Source: Ilyonectria destructans (taxonomy: Eukaryota; Ascomycota; Sordariomycetes; Hypocreales; Nectriaceae). From it: a stretch of 64,000 nt of DNA. The stretch lies in assembly GCA_020740775.1 (NCBI GenBank), contig JAHEWK010000003.1, forward strand, positions 1,550,001 through 1,614,000, written 5' to 3'. Below are positions 32,853-43,900 of this stretch, piece by piece. Made by a program: the position numbers and the translations under genes. Positions within the stretch are counted from its first letter, which is position 1, and every line of letters begins with the position of its first letter. The notes under the pieces are model-generated. The model did no database searches, had not been told where the DNA came from, and saw only the letters and a program-made list of their open reading frames with translations.

Positions 32853-34829
32853 CTACCAAACCATGCCCTTGACTTGAGGTGTCTTGTGGAGATCAATATT
32901 CTTAATCATCAAGACCCAAATGAACGCCAAGACCATCATGCCGGTTCCGGCAGCAAGCATTCGCGTCTGTGCATAGGCATACGATTTCTGAATTGCGAGC
33001 CTTGTGACGCTTCCAACCGGATAGCTCAGTTGCGTGGTCAGATCCTCGTAAATAGCTTCCAAGTTCGGCAGGGCCGAGGCTGGAAGGTTCCGCTGGAGGG
33101 CTTTCTCGAACGTATTGGTCCAGATGGCACCGGAAATTGTATTTCCCATGGCATCGCCAACAGTGCCGACAACTTGCAGTAAAGCAAGGGTCGAAGCGAC
33201 ATGCTGATGGTCGACGGCGGCCAGAACAGCGAGCTGCTCAACAATGATGAAGACACTGCCACCAATAGAGATGAAGATCTGGCACATGACAATGTAGCCA
33301 ACGTAATGAGTGGGCTTGCGGAAGTAGATCATCAAGCCTTGTGCCAAGATGTACAGCGGAACCGCAATGTACAACAGCCACTTGAAGCGACCGGTCCTGC
33401 GGATCAACCAGCCGACGAACAGTAAAAGCACACCAGAGACCACATCAAAGGTATTTCCAACATACCCAGCCTCGGCGACAGTCAGGTCATTGACCACCTG
33501 CAAAAAAGAGGTAAAGTAGTTGTCCCAGCAGTAGTACGAGATCTGGTATGTTGCGTCCAATGCGCAGGCACCGATGACGGTTCGATTGGAAAGAAGTTTC
33601 CAGTCGAGCATTGGGACGGGCGCCAAGAACGACTCGTAAAGGCCAAAGAAAACGAGAACGACCAATCCGACCACGATCATGGCAATGATGTAGTCTGATC
33701 CCCAGCCATGGGGAGCGTCACCGGCGATATCGAATGGGACGAAAAACACGCAAAGACCGACCGAGAATAAGAGCACTCCGAGTGCTGCTGAGGATCAGTA
33801 TCATGCAATCGTCGTTGCGGAGTGCATCGCTTACCGTCAAACTCCACAGTGTAATGCCAGATGGACTGTAGTACTGTACGGTTGCTCTTCTCCTTGACGA
33901 AAATGCCTTGCTTTTTGGCCTTGCGAAGGTTGAGTTTCAGCAGGACGAACAAAGGAAAAGCCACGATGGGGAAGATGATCGCGAAACAACCGAAACCCCA
34001 TCGCCAGTTAAGGTGGAAACTATCCGAAGCCTTTGATCCAGCAAAAGCTGTGATAATGTATGGAGAGGATGTGAAAGCGTAAGCCAAGCCTCGATTCTTC
34101 AACTGAGACACATCGGCTGTGATTACATCCACGCAATATGTCATGCCTCCGAAGCCGATTGTGTAAAACACCTAGTATCACTGCTATTAGCATTTTTTGA
34201 ACCCAACTTGTTTGTTTTGGGGTATTGAAGCCTTACATCTGCGGCACAGAAGGTATAAATATCATTGCAGGTAGCCATGAGAATCAAGCCCAGAGTAGCG
34301 AAGATCGTCATAATAAGGAAGCCTTCAGCACGGCCCCAGACGTCTAGGATCTTCGATATCGGGATGTACATTGCAGCTGACATGGCATCTGCAACAACAG
34401 AAATGACTGTTAACAGCGAGTGGGATTCGAAAGAACTCGTGACGTAGGGGGTCAGGTTGGAAAGGATCGAAGACTGCATCGCGTTGACGAAATAGAGGAG
34501 CCACATACTGTCGTAGAGAGGTGAGGTTAGCTAGATGCATGCAAGTTGACGGGGAGTGGGGCAGGGCCATACAGAATAAAAGCCGTGATCAAAGATCTCT
34601 TCGACCAGGTCTGGGTCACAGCCTCGACATTCTTAACACCGTGCTGCGCATTTTCACTGATCCCTTGGTCCGAATCTGGTTCATCGTTGCCGTTGCTTTC
34701 AGCTGCATCGTTGGCAGAGCTGGTGGTAGGATCCTTCTTGGTTTCCTCCACCGTGTCCATGGCGACTGGGGCATCTGCATCTTCCGCTGGCGTGCGAGAG
34801 CCAGGGAAGAATCTGGAAAAGACTGCCAT
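32853..34829 (-). CDS. Siderophore-iron transporter (MFS, SIT/MirB-like)
   Basis: Four exons, 34829-34573, 34507-34237, 34171-33835 and 33787-32853, give 599 residues, the usual length for the fungal SIT family (14 TM). Introns are 65, 65 and 47 nt. The third acceptor is a NAGNAG (CAGCAG), so one Ala may be optional. The acidic cytosolic N-terminus of about 80 residues (TVEETKKDPTT) is typical. Family marks are LLYFVNAMQSSILSNLTPYVTSSF at TM1, ISKILDVWGRAEGF, FYTIGFGGMTYCVDVITAD, NRGLAYAFTSSPYIITAF and DNYFTSFLQVVNDLTVAEAGY. It imports ferric-siderophore chelates at the plasma membrane. Four ATCWGATAA sites upstream indicate repression by the iron GATA factor SreA/SRE when iron is plentiful. 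No siderophore synthetase lies nearby. Confidence 0.92.
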
Positions 34830-34860
34830 GGTAGTTGAACTAGAAAGGAGTGTATGGAAG

Positions 34861-34869
34861 ATCAGATAA
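34861..34869 (+). promoter_or_regulatory. Iron GATA site 1 (ATCAGATAA)
   Basis: An exact ATCWGATAA match 32 bp upstream of the transporter start codon. This extended GATA motif is the known binding site of SreA/SRE-type repressors of iron-uptake genes. Confidence 0.75.
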
Positions 34870-35102
34870 GCCCACGAGGCCGAACAGCAGAAGGGCCATA
34901 TTTGAATTCTTAAATAAAAGTATTCCTAGCGCATGGAGACCCTGACGAGGTGGCCCCCATGCGTGTGACGATGGATGCCGTGTTGGGCGAACTATGGGGT
35001 TGACCGGAAATAACGGCATTGCTGGTGTAGGCTAAAGAGCAGCTACGCGGCGTGATGCTGGTTTGGACGCAAACTCGTGGGACTCCACTGTGCAGGGGGC
35101 AG

Positions 35103-35111
35103 TTATCAGAT
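35103..35111 (-). promoter_or_regulatory. Iron GATA site 2 (ATCTGATAA)
   Basis: An exact ATCWGATAA match on the minus strand, about 275 bp upstream of the transporter. Confidence 0.75.
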
Positions 35112-35196
35112 CACCGAGGCTGCGTGTGAAGGTCCGAAGACGGAATAAAGAAGCAGTATGCATCAATCAACTTAGCCGTGGCTTTGAAGCAATCCC

Positions 35197-35205
35197 ATCT
35201 GATAA
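35197..35205 (+). promoter_or_regulatory. Iron GATA site 3 (ATCTGATAA)
   Basis: An exact ATCWGATAA match, about 370 bp upstream of the transporter. Confidence 0.75.
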
Positions 35206-35402
35206 CGCTAAACAACCACGATCTCCATGCATCCGCCAATCGATCCTTGGCACGCCAAAACGAACAGTTCCTGAGATCGGGTCCTTGTTACGTAAATAAC
35301 GGCACTGACGGCACCAACGTGCCGGACGGGCCGTTCGGCACGCTGGCTTGCCCACACGCTCGCGCGTTCATTGGCGATGGGACCACAACATACGTGGAAT
35401 TG

Positions 35403-35411
35403 TTATCTGAT
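35403..35411 (-). promoter_or_regulatory. Iron GATA site 4 (ATCAGATAA)
   Basis: An exact ATCWGATAA match on the minus strand, about 575 bp upstream of the transporter. Confidence 0.7.
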
Positions 35412-35931
35412 GCGATTGATTATTGGATCCATCCACACTAATGAGAAAATAAAGAGAGAAAAAGCATCGGGCAAGCATGCTCTTGTACAAAAGCAGAAAA
35501 GTGTACCGGAAGACGACTGCCTCTAAGACCAGCCCGGCCTACGACCCCCACCTTTCGTCCAGAGCAGTGGCGACGCAACCCGCGTCTTCGTCATCTCTGT
35601 CTCGTCGTTGCGCCACTTTGACGAATAATAACTCGGTCAATTGAACTCATGCAAGGGAGAGAAAGGCACGGTGGTTACACACACCGCAAGGCATTCAGAA
35701 TTGTTTCTTGTTTTTGAGTGTTTAATGATCTGGTTGATTGTGGCTATTCTCTAGCCGAGCTGCCTCACTTAGGCAAATGCTCAAGAACACGCTCTAAAAA
35801 ACAATTCGCTTGTCCAAGTGCATGCAGCATGTTGTTCAAACCCCAAACTCCTTCGCTCCCAATGCAAAATCCTTCACCTCTAACCCAAACCCAACGCTCA
35901 GTCTGCCCAGTTGTACCACTGCCACACTAGG
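35412..35931. other. Intergenic, no gene seen
   Basis: Lies between the iron-GATA cluster and the 3' end of the 2EXR gene. No open frame looks coding. Confidence 0.5.
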
Positions 35932-36975
35932 CTACCCCCTCTGAGGGCTGCAGGTAAGAATACCAAGGTGGATATTCCTGTGCATTTTGTAGAATTCTTC
36001 AAAGAAACGCTCAAGTGCTACCATTCCGAAAGCATGCGGACGGCTGAGCAAATCCAGTTCTTCCATGAAGAAGGCGGCAGTGTGAGTGTACTCCGCCTCA
36101 GAGTCATGCATGACCTCTGTTGGTGCAGTCTCAATATACTCCTGCTCGCAATCATGAAAGATCTTGCGGCGGGTAGTTGTTTCTTGTGTAGTAGGTGATC
36201 GGCGGGCGCAGCGATCGATCAGCCAGATGTTCATGTCCACATTCTGGCCGATGTATCCCTGCACCGCTCTGGCAACGAGCCCACGAGGGGTTCTCTCGTT
36301 TAGGAGATCATCCATAGTTTCTGGCCAGTTGAAGTTCCAACTGGCGTCGAACTCCACGGCAATGTTTGTGACACGCCCATAGCCATTAGAGGAGGCAGAA
36401 AAGGGAAGTGAATCAAAGATGGTCTCCCAATCGATGCACATTCCCCAATTGATTGGGGTCAAGCAGAACAAGTCCTGGTATGGACGCACCATGAGTTGCC
36501 AATGCTCATTGTTCTGCTTGACCGTCATAGTTGCGGGAATGGCATCATGGTCATGGGACTTAATTTCCATGGGAGCCGAGGATGATTCATTTCCAAAACG
36601 GCGGGGAAAGGGCTTCTTTGCAGCGTGCCATTGCTGACAATTGAAGTGCTTTGTGATGACCTGTCTTGATTCTGTACAAGCTGTCCAGAGACCAGCGTCC
36701 CATAGGTACGCGGACTGATTGCTTGCTTTGTTGTAGCTACCATGAGTGTTGCGGAGCCTTGAGACTGCAGCCATGTATGGTGGAACATCCGTGGCAGGTG
36801 GTGTGGGAAGCATTGTGAGACCCCGCAGAATTCCATCCATGGTCTCTTGAACATGTAGGATGGAAAACTGGTGGAGTCCACCACCACGGCCAGTTGGACG
36901 AACGGCAAACTCCCAGATTGCAAGCCGAATCTCGGCGGGAAGCTCTGAGAAACAAGAAAAGGTATTGAACGCCAT
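35932..36975 (-). CDS. 2EXR-domain protein
   Basis: 347 residues from the ATG at 36975, just before the domain. The frame is open a further 81 codons to 37218, but that part is a low-complexity translation of the repetitive leader. The N-terminus reads FSCFSELPAEIRLAIWEFAV, the 2EXR signature (F-x-x-F-x-x-LP-x-E-I-R-x-x-I-W). LWTACTESRQVITKHF is the second conserved element (C-x-E-S-R). The C-terminal half is acidic, with no other motif. 2EXR proteins are abundant in Pezizomycotina and their role is unknown. No signal peptide or membrane span. Confidence 0.82.
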   Translation of the reverse strand: MAFNTFSCFSELPAEIRLAIWEFAVRPTGRGGGLHQFSILHVQETMDGILRGLTMLPTPPATDVPPYMAAVSRLRNTHGSYNKASNQSAYLWDAGLWTACTESRQVITKHFNCQQWHAAKKPFPRRFGNESSSAPMEIKSHDHDAIPATMTVKQNNEHWQLMVRPYQDLFCLTPINWGMCIDWETIFDSLPFSASSNGYGRVTNIAVEFDASWNFNWPETMDDLLNERTPRGLVARAVQGYIGQNVDMNIWLIDRCARRSPTTQETTTRRKIFHDCEQEYIETAPTEVMHDSEAEYTHTAAFFMEELDLLSRPHAFGMVALERFFEEFYKMHRNIHLGILTCSPQRG

Positions 36976-36979
36976 CTTG

Positions 36980-37262
36980 AGTGCCGTGCAAGGTTTTTTT
37001 TGGTGGATATTAAAAGTTGTGTTGGAACAGTTTGAGGTCTTGTTGGACAGGTTTGTGATTTCTCTCTCTCCAAAGAGTGTGTGGTTTGTTTGAGAATTTT
37101 CTAGGAATTTGTAAGCTTTTTTCCCAAGACTATGGGTTTTCTTGGAGAGTGTGTCATACTCTTTCCTTGAAAAATGTGTGGTTTCCCCTTCTTGAAGATT
37201 GTGAAAAAAAAAATTCAAGAGTTTGTGGGTTTTTGGAAGAGAGAGTGGTTTTTCTCCAAAAC
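36980..37262 (-). repeat. Degenerate repeats in the 5' leader of the 2EXR gene
   Basis: On the coding strand the leader carries about five imperfect copies of a roughly 30-nt pattern like CTCTTCCAAGAAAACCCACA, alternating pyrimidine-rich and A-rich segments. It lies between the TATA box and the start codon, so it would be a long, structured 5' UTR of about 280 nt. Confidence 0.5.
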
Positions 37263-37285
37263 CGGAATATGGGAGAATCAGTCGA

Positions 37286-37295
37286 CTATATATAG
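37286..37295 (-). promoter_or_regulatory. TATA box of the 2EXR gene
   Basis: ctatatatag, 311 bp upstream of the start codon, just before the repetitive leader. Confidence 0.55.
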
Positions 37296-37979
37296 ACCAA
37301 GGACCATCAAGGTAAAGGTGGTACGTAGTTTATGATCCACGATGTCCTGATTCACAGCGAACGTACCGGGTGATAGAGTTACCTTGGCAGCTCTGATAGA
37401 TTGGCCAAGCTATTCAACGTGACGGGGCAAAATGAGTCAACCAACCCCTCCAGACAGAGCCACTTCAAACTTTACTTCACACCTGACGAGATGTCCTAAT
37501 CACCTAGTCTATTCTAAGAAACATTGTTTACAAAGGTTGTCCCTTCGACAGATGCACTCATGTCATCATGTCACATACAGTATAGGGTAGTGTTCATTCC
37601 ACTTCTGCTGTAGCCGACAATGCGATGTATGATAGTCGCCCGCGTGAACGAAGCCTCCAAGTATCACTAGCTTCATTGAGTAAAGGCCAGCACCAAGGAC
37701 ACCACCAAGTCGAGGAAGCGCCCAGAGCGCCATAGGAGGAGGTGTTCGAGTTTACGCGAAACTGCGAACCACCTCATCTCCCAAGGTTCTACGACGAGTG
37801 GGCCGCTTTGAGTTCCCCCATGGTACCCCGGACCATTTTGAGACGAGCTGCTCGCCGCCTCTGCGCGATACACCAAGTTGTTCGATAGCAACATCAGCCG
37901 TTTCGTTGGTATGAAAAAAATGCGTACTCTCTCTCAGGACCGGTCCCAGATGTACGTGTGGTGTAAGGTCAATCACATC
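37296..37979. other. Intergenic, no gene seen
   Basis: Distal promoter of the 2EXR gene and upstream region of the 7TM fragment. Nothing recognised. Confidence 0.45.
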
Positions 37980-38280
37980 ATGCCCCAGAGAGTGACCAAA
38001 GGGACCGCCCAAGACTTCCTTCATCGTCTGGGCACCAGTCGGATCACGTCCAAGGGCTACGACGCCGAATCCGTCCTCGTCATGGTAGGCTTTCCTTGCA
38101 AATCGGCCATGTTACTTACTCTGACACAACCTTGACAGGCCTGCTCGACATTGGCGCTGTACAACGCCTTTGAACTCCTCAGCCTCATCTTCACGACGTT
38201 TAAGAAACGCAAAGGGCTCTACTTTTGGAGCATTTGCCTCGCATCATTTGGTTCCATTCCCTACTGCGTGGGATGGGACG
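37980..38280 (+). pseudogene. Truncated fungal 7TM integral-membrane protein fragment
   Basis: Two exons, 37980-38084 and 38139-38280, splice cleanly (GTAGGC...GACAG) to read GYDAESVLVM then ACSTLALYNAFELLSLIFTTF, KKRKGLYFWSICLASF and GSIPYCVGWD. This closely fits the first two membrane segments and loop of a common fungal integral-membrane family that starts YDAESVLVM-AACSTLALYN. A proper donor (GTAAGT) follows at 38281, but the next 350 bases contain no further membrane segments, only a short open stretch to a TGA near 38370. The gene is therefore 3'-truncated, or its remainder has been lost. Confidence 0.55.
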
Positions 38281-38636
38281 GTAAGTGTATCTGACCAAGG
38301 ACGGATTCGGTGCTGCATTAGTCTGGCAGACCTCTTTCAGGGTGTTGGTTTCCACAATAGGGGCCATGAATCATGAGTGACATGCATGAAGGAAGTGTCA
38401 AGTTGAAGGCGAGAGCCGAGTCTATAAATATCTATATGCGATGTGCCATGCAATATGCAATGGAGTTTCTAATGCTAAAATACCAAAACAAGTAAAACAA
38501 CCAAAATCGAATCTATGTACGTTGAAGACCAGCTGATTTTCCGATGCTATGCACGCTATGCTGTATGCAAACCCCAGCGCCGTGTTGATGCAGATCTATA
38601 GTGAACAGAAATAGAAAGAAAGATCACTCAACCATC
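38281..38636. other. Intergenic after the truncated 7TM fragment
   Basis: No further exon of the membrane protein was found. It includes the 3' flank of the cupin gene. Confidence 0.4.
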
Positions 38637-39486
38637 TTAGATGGCGCGCTTGGTGATGCCACACTTCTTGAGGCAATCGTCAACGCCCAGAGCGATGCTC
38701 TTGGGGATAGCCTGGCGGACACGATCGATATCCTCGCCGGCGATGCTCTGGCCGAAGGTGGCGGCGATAACGTCGTCGCTGAGAGCGAAGGTCTCATCCT
38801 GGACCTGGCCGGCTCCGAAATCCTCAGAGGCGAAGGCGGCGATGAAGGTAGCGGGGTGGCAGTCGGGGTTGAATTGGGTGTGGACGGAGCCTTGGTAGAA
38901 GGGAGTCATCATGTTGGGACCAAGCTCGGTGCGGATAACGCGGCGGGTGCCATCTGCGTTGTTGACACCGTTCTCAGGAACCATCTCGGTGATGAGGCGG
39001 CCGGAGGTGACGATCTGAAGCTCGGCAGAGCGGGGGTGAACGTGGAGAGTGTTCATGCCGCAGGCTGTGGAGGAGGAAGTTGTTAGTCTTTATGATTTCT
39101 AGCTGCAAATAGTCAAGGGAAGGAATATCTTACCATCAACGCGGCCAAAAGCCATACCGGCACCAGTACCGACAAGAGCAGGGAAGGTCTTGCGGTTGGC
39201 GGCGACAAGCTGGCCACCCTTGCCAGGGTTGGGCTGCTCCTGGTTGAAGTCGAAGACGAAGTCGTCATCCTCGAGAAGGGCGAAGCGGTCAACGGCACTG
39301 GAGAGTATGTGTTAGGTGTTGTCTGTGAATGGATCGAAAGAGCGATGCATGTACTTACGTGTCGGCGAGCTGGAGCTGGGCAGTCTTGCTGAGCTCTTGG
39401 GGGTAGCCGCCTCGTCTGGAGGGGGCAGCTGAGGCGAATGAGGTGAAGGCCAGGATGGCGGAAATGGTGGCGACGGAGAACTGCAT
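38637..39486 (-). CDS. Secreted germin-like / spherulin cupin
   Basis: Three exons, 39486-39359, 39297-39134 and 39064-38637, give 239 residues, with introns of 61 and 69 nt. A signal peptide (MQFSVATISAILAFTSFASA) is followed by APSRRGG, a possible Kex2-type site. The cupin metal site is complete: two His and Glu in NTLHVHPRSAELQIVTSG and a third His in FNPDCHPATFIAAF. Conserved Cys occur near the start of exon 3 and at the C-terminus (CLKKCG). Germin-like proteins bind Mn and can act as oxalate oxidase or superoxide dismutase; spherulins are stress proteins. Which applies here is unknown. The leader upstream is CAC/AAC-rich. Confidence 0.88.
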
Positions 39487-40923
39487 TTTGATGGTGGTGG
39501 TTGTTGTGTTGGTGTAAAAGATGGAGTAGTTGGGAGTGGAGTGGAGTGGAGTAGAGATGGATGAGATGAGTGTAAGTGTGAGGTGTTGTTGTTGTGATGG
39601 ATGTGATGCTGAATGAAGATGTTTCGTTTCAATGGCGGGACGAAACGATCTTCTTATGGATGATCGTCCCGCCCCCAAACAAGACAGAGGAACGGAAACT
39701 AGTTGCTGACGCTAGGGTCGGTGAGTAGGAATCTCACGCTCGATGCTGTGTAATACCAAAGATACTCTGTTGGCACATGGCTTGCGCTCGGCACGTCAGA
39801 CTTCCGCGGCCGCAATAACGGCTGGCGGGGTGGCGGTCTATGATTGGGGCGATGGAAGTTGCAGGGATACTCAGCACTAAGAATTACTGGGGAGACAGGG
39901 CTGGTGTGGGTTCGCCGCCCGCTGTTGGGTGTGGCGGAGCACCTGCACAGGCTGGTGAGTGGCCGCAGCGCCTCTGACCAGCCCCTAAAAATAACGGCCC
40001 GTCATGCTTTGCGAGCGCTAACGGCCACGGCAGCGCCTCCGGAGAGTCGCTGATCCGGGCGGAAGGCGGATGGATCGGAAACATCGGGCGCAGCACAAAT
40101 CTGCCATAGCCCGTTCTACTCTAAATTGCACTCTTCACCAATCCGATATTGTGCCACCGCATCGCCAAGCAATCAAGCATGGGTTCCCCATCGATCATCC
40201 ATGTTGACCACCGGTTCGTTTCAATGCCGATCGTCTCTGCGCTGGACGGGATCTATCCGGGATAACCTCCACCTGTGTGCATCCATAACATCTGAGTCAG
40301 CATCGTCGGCCGCCGTGTCGGGAGAGAATCACTAAATGTCAGCGCTTGCAAAGTACAGTAGTAGCCCTAAGGGCCTTCCAGCACTCGGCATTCAGCACTA
40401 AGGCCGCTAGTTGGGGAGATATATCGGGCTTCTATCCCTTCCACCCTGTTGTGCCCTGTCTTCGAGATACCCAATACTCTGAAGATGGGCAAGCTTACCG
40501 CTAGTAAGAGAATCAGTGTTCTGGTCGACAGTAGCTAGTCTAACTGAAGTGAAATGAACTAGCCGAGGCCATGTACAGGGATGGTTTGGATGTAGGTAAT
40601 TAATCAAGAGATGGGCGTCTGGAGTATTACCCGATAATCCACGCCGGTATCCACAAACCGAAACAACTTCATAACCAGAACAGTATCGATATCAAGATGC
40701 CTACCAAGCGCAGGTAGGCGGGGATAATATATTCCTGCCATTTCTCCAGCAAGTGAACTCTCTTGTGAAGGACCACATGTGACTTGCCGATTAGATAAGC
40801 CAACGCCACCATGATGATGGGCATTTTCAGCCGCACCTGAGGCCGGATGACCGCAGGCAGGCGCTGTTCTCAAATCTCGCAACAATCATAGCAATACAGC
40901 CTTCCTATCTTCAATCCACCGCT
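39487..40923. other. Intergenic, no gene seen
   Basis: Divergent upstream region of the cupin (minus) and the kinase-ANK-WW gene (plus). 39,790-40,080 is distinctly GC-rich, but no open frame there looks like a protein. Confidence 0.5.
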
Positions 40924-43900
40924 ATGCCTGAGATCTCATCTATCGTTCGTGGACCTGAAGACGAGGACCCGCCAGTAGAGGCCTTGCTGGATCTATCGCT
41001 TGCGGCTAACACATCTCGCGACGCAAACGATTATTGGGCGAGGCTCATCGACAGTCCTGACGTCTTTTCCATCTTCACACTCACCACGCAGTTCAATATC
41101 CCGGCATGCGATTTGTCACGGCTATACGGCGTTGGCTCTGGCCAGAGTGATCACCTTGGAGGGATTCACAAGAGGGTCTTTAGCCTTGGTGCTGGTGTAT
41201 CTTGCAACGTCATCGCTCTGGAGACGGATGAATCTATGAGCGATATATGTTCACCTGGTATGTTAAAACATATTCCGGGGTAAAAGTTCACATGTCTCTA
41301 ACGGAGAAGACTGTAGGAACTCGAGTTGCGTTGAAGCGATACAACGCTCAGCCATCTGGTGCTCCAGGTATCGAGACATCGACCAAAAAGATCTATCAGT
41401 GGTTGTCATCAGAGTTGAAGGTTTTATGCCATCCTTACTTGAGCGGGCACGAAAATATCAGCAAGTTGCGTTTCATCGCATGGGAAGAGAGCAGTCTCAT
41501 TCCGTCCCTGGGCCTGGAACTGGCTTCATATGGTGAGACTCATTGTTATTTTCTACCTTTGATGTTGCACGTGTGACATGTTGACAAGTGATTCAGGAAC
41601 CCTCGAGGACTGTCTGCAGCAACTTCGATCCTATGGCTCCAGCCAGAGGAAGTGCCACCTGAGTCTCGACATTGCTCTCGGTCTCGCTGCCCTAGACTCT
41701 GTTGGACTGGTACACGGCGACATAAAACCGGGGAACATCATCATCTGTCCCCACGAAGATCCCGAAAGAAGCATCATTGCCAAGATCTCAGATCTCAATG
41801 GTGTCGCACTCGCCTCAGATTATGGTTCGAAGCAGTTTGCTACTGGAACCCCGACTTGGCAACCTCTGGAGGTGCTTGATAGGGAGAGGGTTATCGATTG
41901 GCATCTTGCAGATGTCTATGCATTTGGCATGGTCATGGCGACGCTTTGGTCTGCCAAGGGATACATTCCACTAGGCGGCACCTTTCTCGATCCGGTCATG
42001 CCGTTTCGTCTTGGAGCCGAAGACAAACGGTCATTGACGGAACTCTACAAGATTACCCAGGATTACGAACCGACTGGTATGATACGGCTAGCAATGGCAT
42101 CGTTACCTACGGAGGAAGTTGGACTTCCTCTCATAGACATTGTCAGCACTACGCTCTCGACCATTCCAAAAAGGAGGATGCCTATGCTCCATATTCTGCA
42201 CAAGCATTTCGATGAATTTGCGACAAAAACCAGCAGGCATGCTTCGTAAGTCTCACCAGATTAACGCAATCAGCAACTGTTAGGGTGGCTAAATGAAAGA
42301 CAGACTGGTGTCCTTACCGCAGAACTCTGTTCCGGATGTTGCTTACTGGGCGGTTAACTCCGTTGACTCCTTGCTTGTGCGTTTCACGACATCCACGAGT
42401 TGTAATATCGTACTGACTTGTCTCTACTTTAGCTGCTTCATCCTCAGTTCATCACCCGTCCGAGGCCGTTCAAAGAGAAGGTGTTTCAAGCCTTGCTATC
42501 CACTGGAGAGAGCCTCAAGAGTTCGGTGCCAGTTGCGCCAGGGCTAGAGATCAGTGACAATTTCGAAGGGAGTGACGAAGTGCTGATGGATCTTCTGAGG
42601 GTCGATGATCGTCTACGCAAAGAACTGATATGGGCGGATGGTAGGCTACACCGTTTGGGAAACGTTTCTCTCAACCTTTCCATGTCGTACCTTCTTGGAA
42701 TAGGGGTTGAAGTTAAGGAGCAAGCTGCAATTGAGTGGCTTCGCACTGCAGCTGAGGCGGGAGAAGGCAACGCTACATACTGGTTCTGCCCTCTTGAACA
42801 GTCGGTGGAAGATGATCCTCAGGTCGGCCTCCCAAGAAAGAAATGGTCCGCGACTGGTGTGCTCCACAGTTTTTCCTCGGATGCGTTGTGCCTGAAAGAC
42901 CTCGACAAGGCACTTTACGACACAGCGGTGATGATGGCAAGTCGACGACGTTGGGGTCGAGATAGCCCTCAAATCGTCCGTATTGAGCCATACGTGGAAC
43001 GGATAATTCCTCCTATTAAGCGCAACCCTGTGCTCGTGGACGAGAAAGTTGAAGCTCGTTACGGAGCCGACGACGTTGGCGAGAGAGCACTCCATTGTTG
43101 CGCTGCCACTGGCGATATGGGTTTGACGAAATATTTGGTATCAGAAGCCAATGCCAGCATCGACGTCACGAACGACCGGAACGAGACGCCCATCTTCTAC
43201 GCTACACGGGCTGGGCAGTACGATGTTGTGGAGTTCTTGTTCAACCTGAAAGCCAACGTCAGCCACGTTAGCACTGAGGGGCTCAGCATCCTGCACTGCC
43301 TAACGTCCATTGACGACGATAAGGCCGCCAAACTTGCACCGCTCTTTGTCGATCGTGGTGCCAAGCTACACCAGGCTGCAGAAGAGTCTCCCGGAGATCG
43401 TATAGACAACTTCGTTCTTGGGGCAGGGACTCCTCTTTTCTGGGCTGCTCTGAAAGGCAAGCATTTGCTCTTTGCAGCTTTGGTGGAACTTCACTCTCAA
43501 CCTGGTCAGCAGATCAGTCCGGCAGAATATCACCTTCTTCTCAAGGCCATGGCTACGCTTAATATGCATAGCGCTCTCGCTCTAGCGCTGGAATCACAGG
43601 CTGCGATGGTCAACGGGGATCTAGGCCTTGCACCTACGCCGACAACTGAGCAGGTCTGTCGGAGATTCGCCCGTCAGAATCTGGGCGATCTAAAAAGTGA
43701 TATCACTGAGACGACTGGTTCTGCTACTATGGGTACGCGGCAATACTCTTCGGTACTCCACCATGCTTTGGATGCCAGACAGTTACCTGTGCTGCATAGG
43801 CGATATATCCACATGGCTAAATTTCGCAAGGCCAAGGAAGGGACTATTAAACTCTTGCTGAATGTTGGAGCAGACCCAATCCTTCAAGAAGACGAAGAGG

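Noticed and set aside
33784..33787. Second acceptor (NAGNAG) in the siderophore transporter
   Set aside because: Kept only as a note: both acceptors keep the frame and differ by one Ala, so it does not change the call.
39312..39632. Frames over the cupin leader encoding HHNNN or SLLHST runs
   Set aside because: Translations of a low-complexity promoter and UTR (cac/aac repeats).
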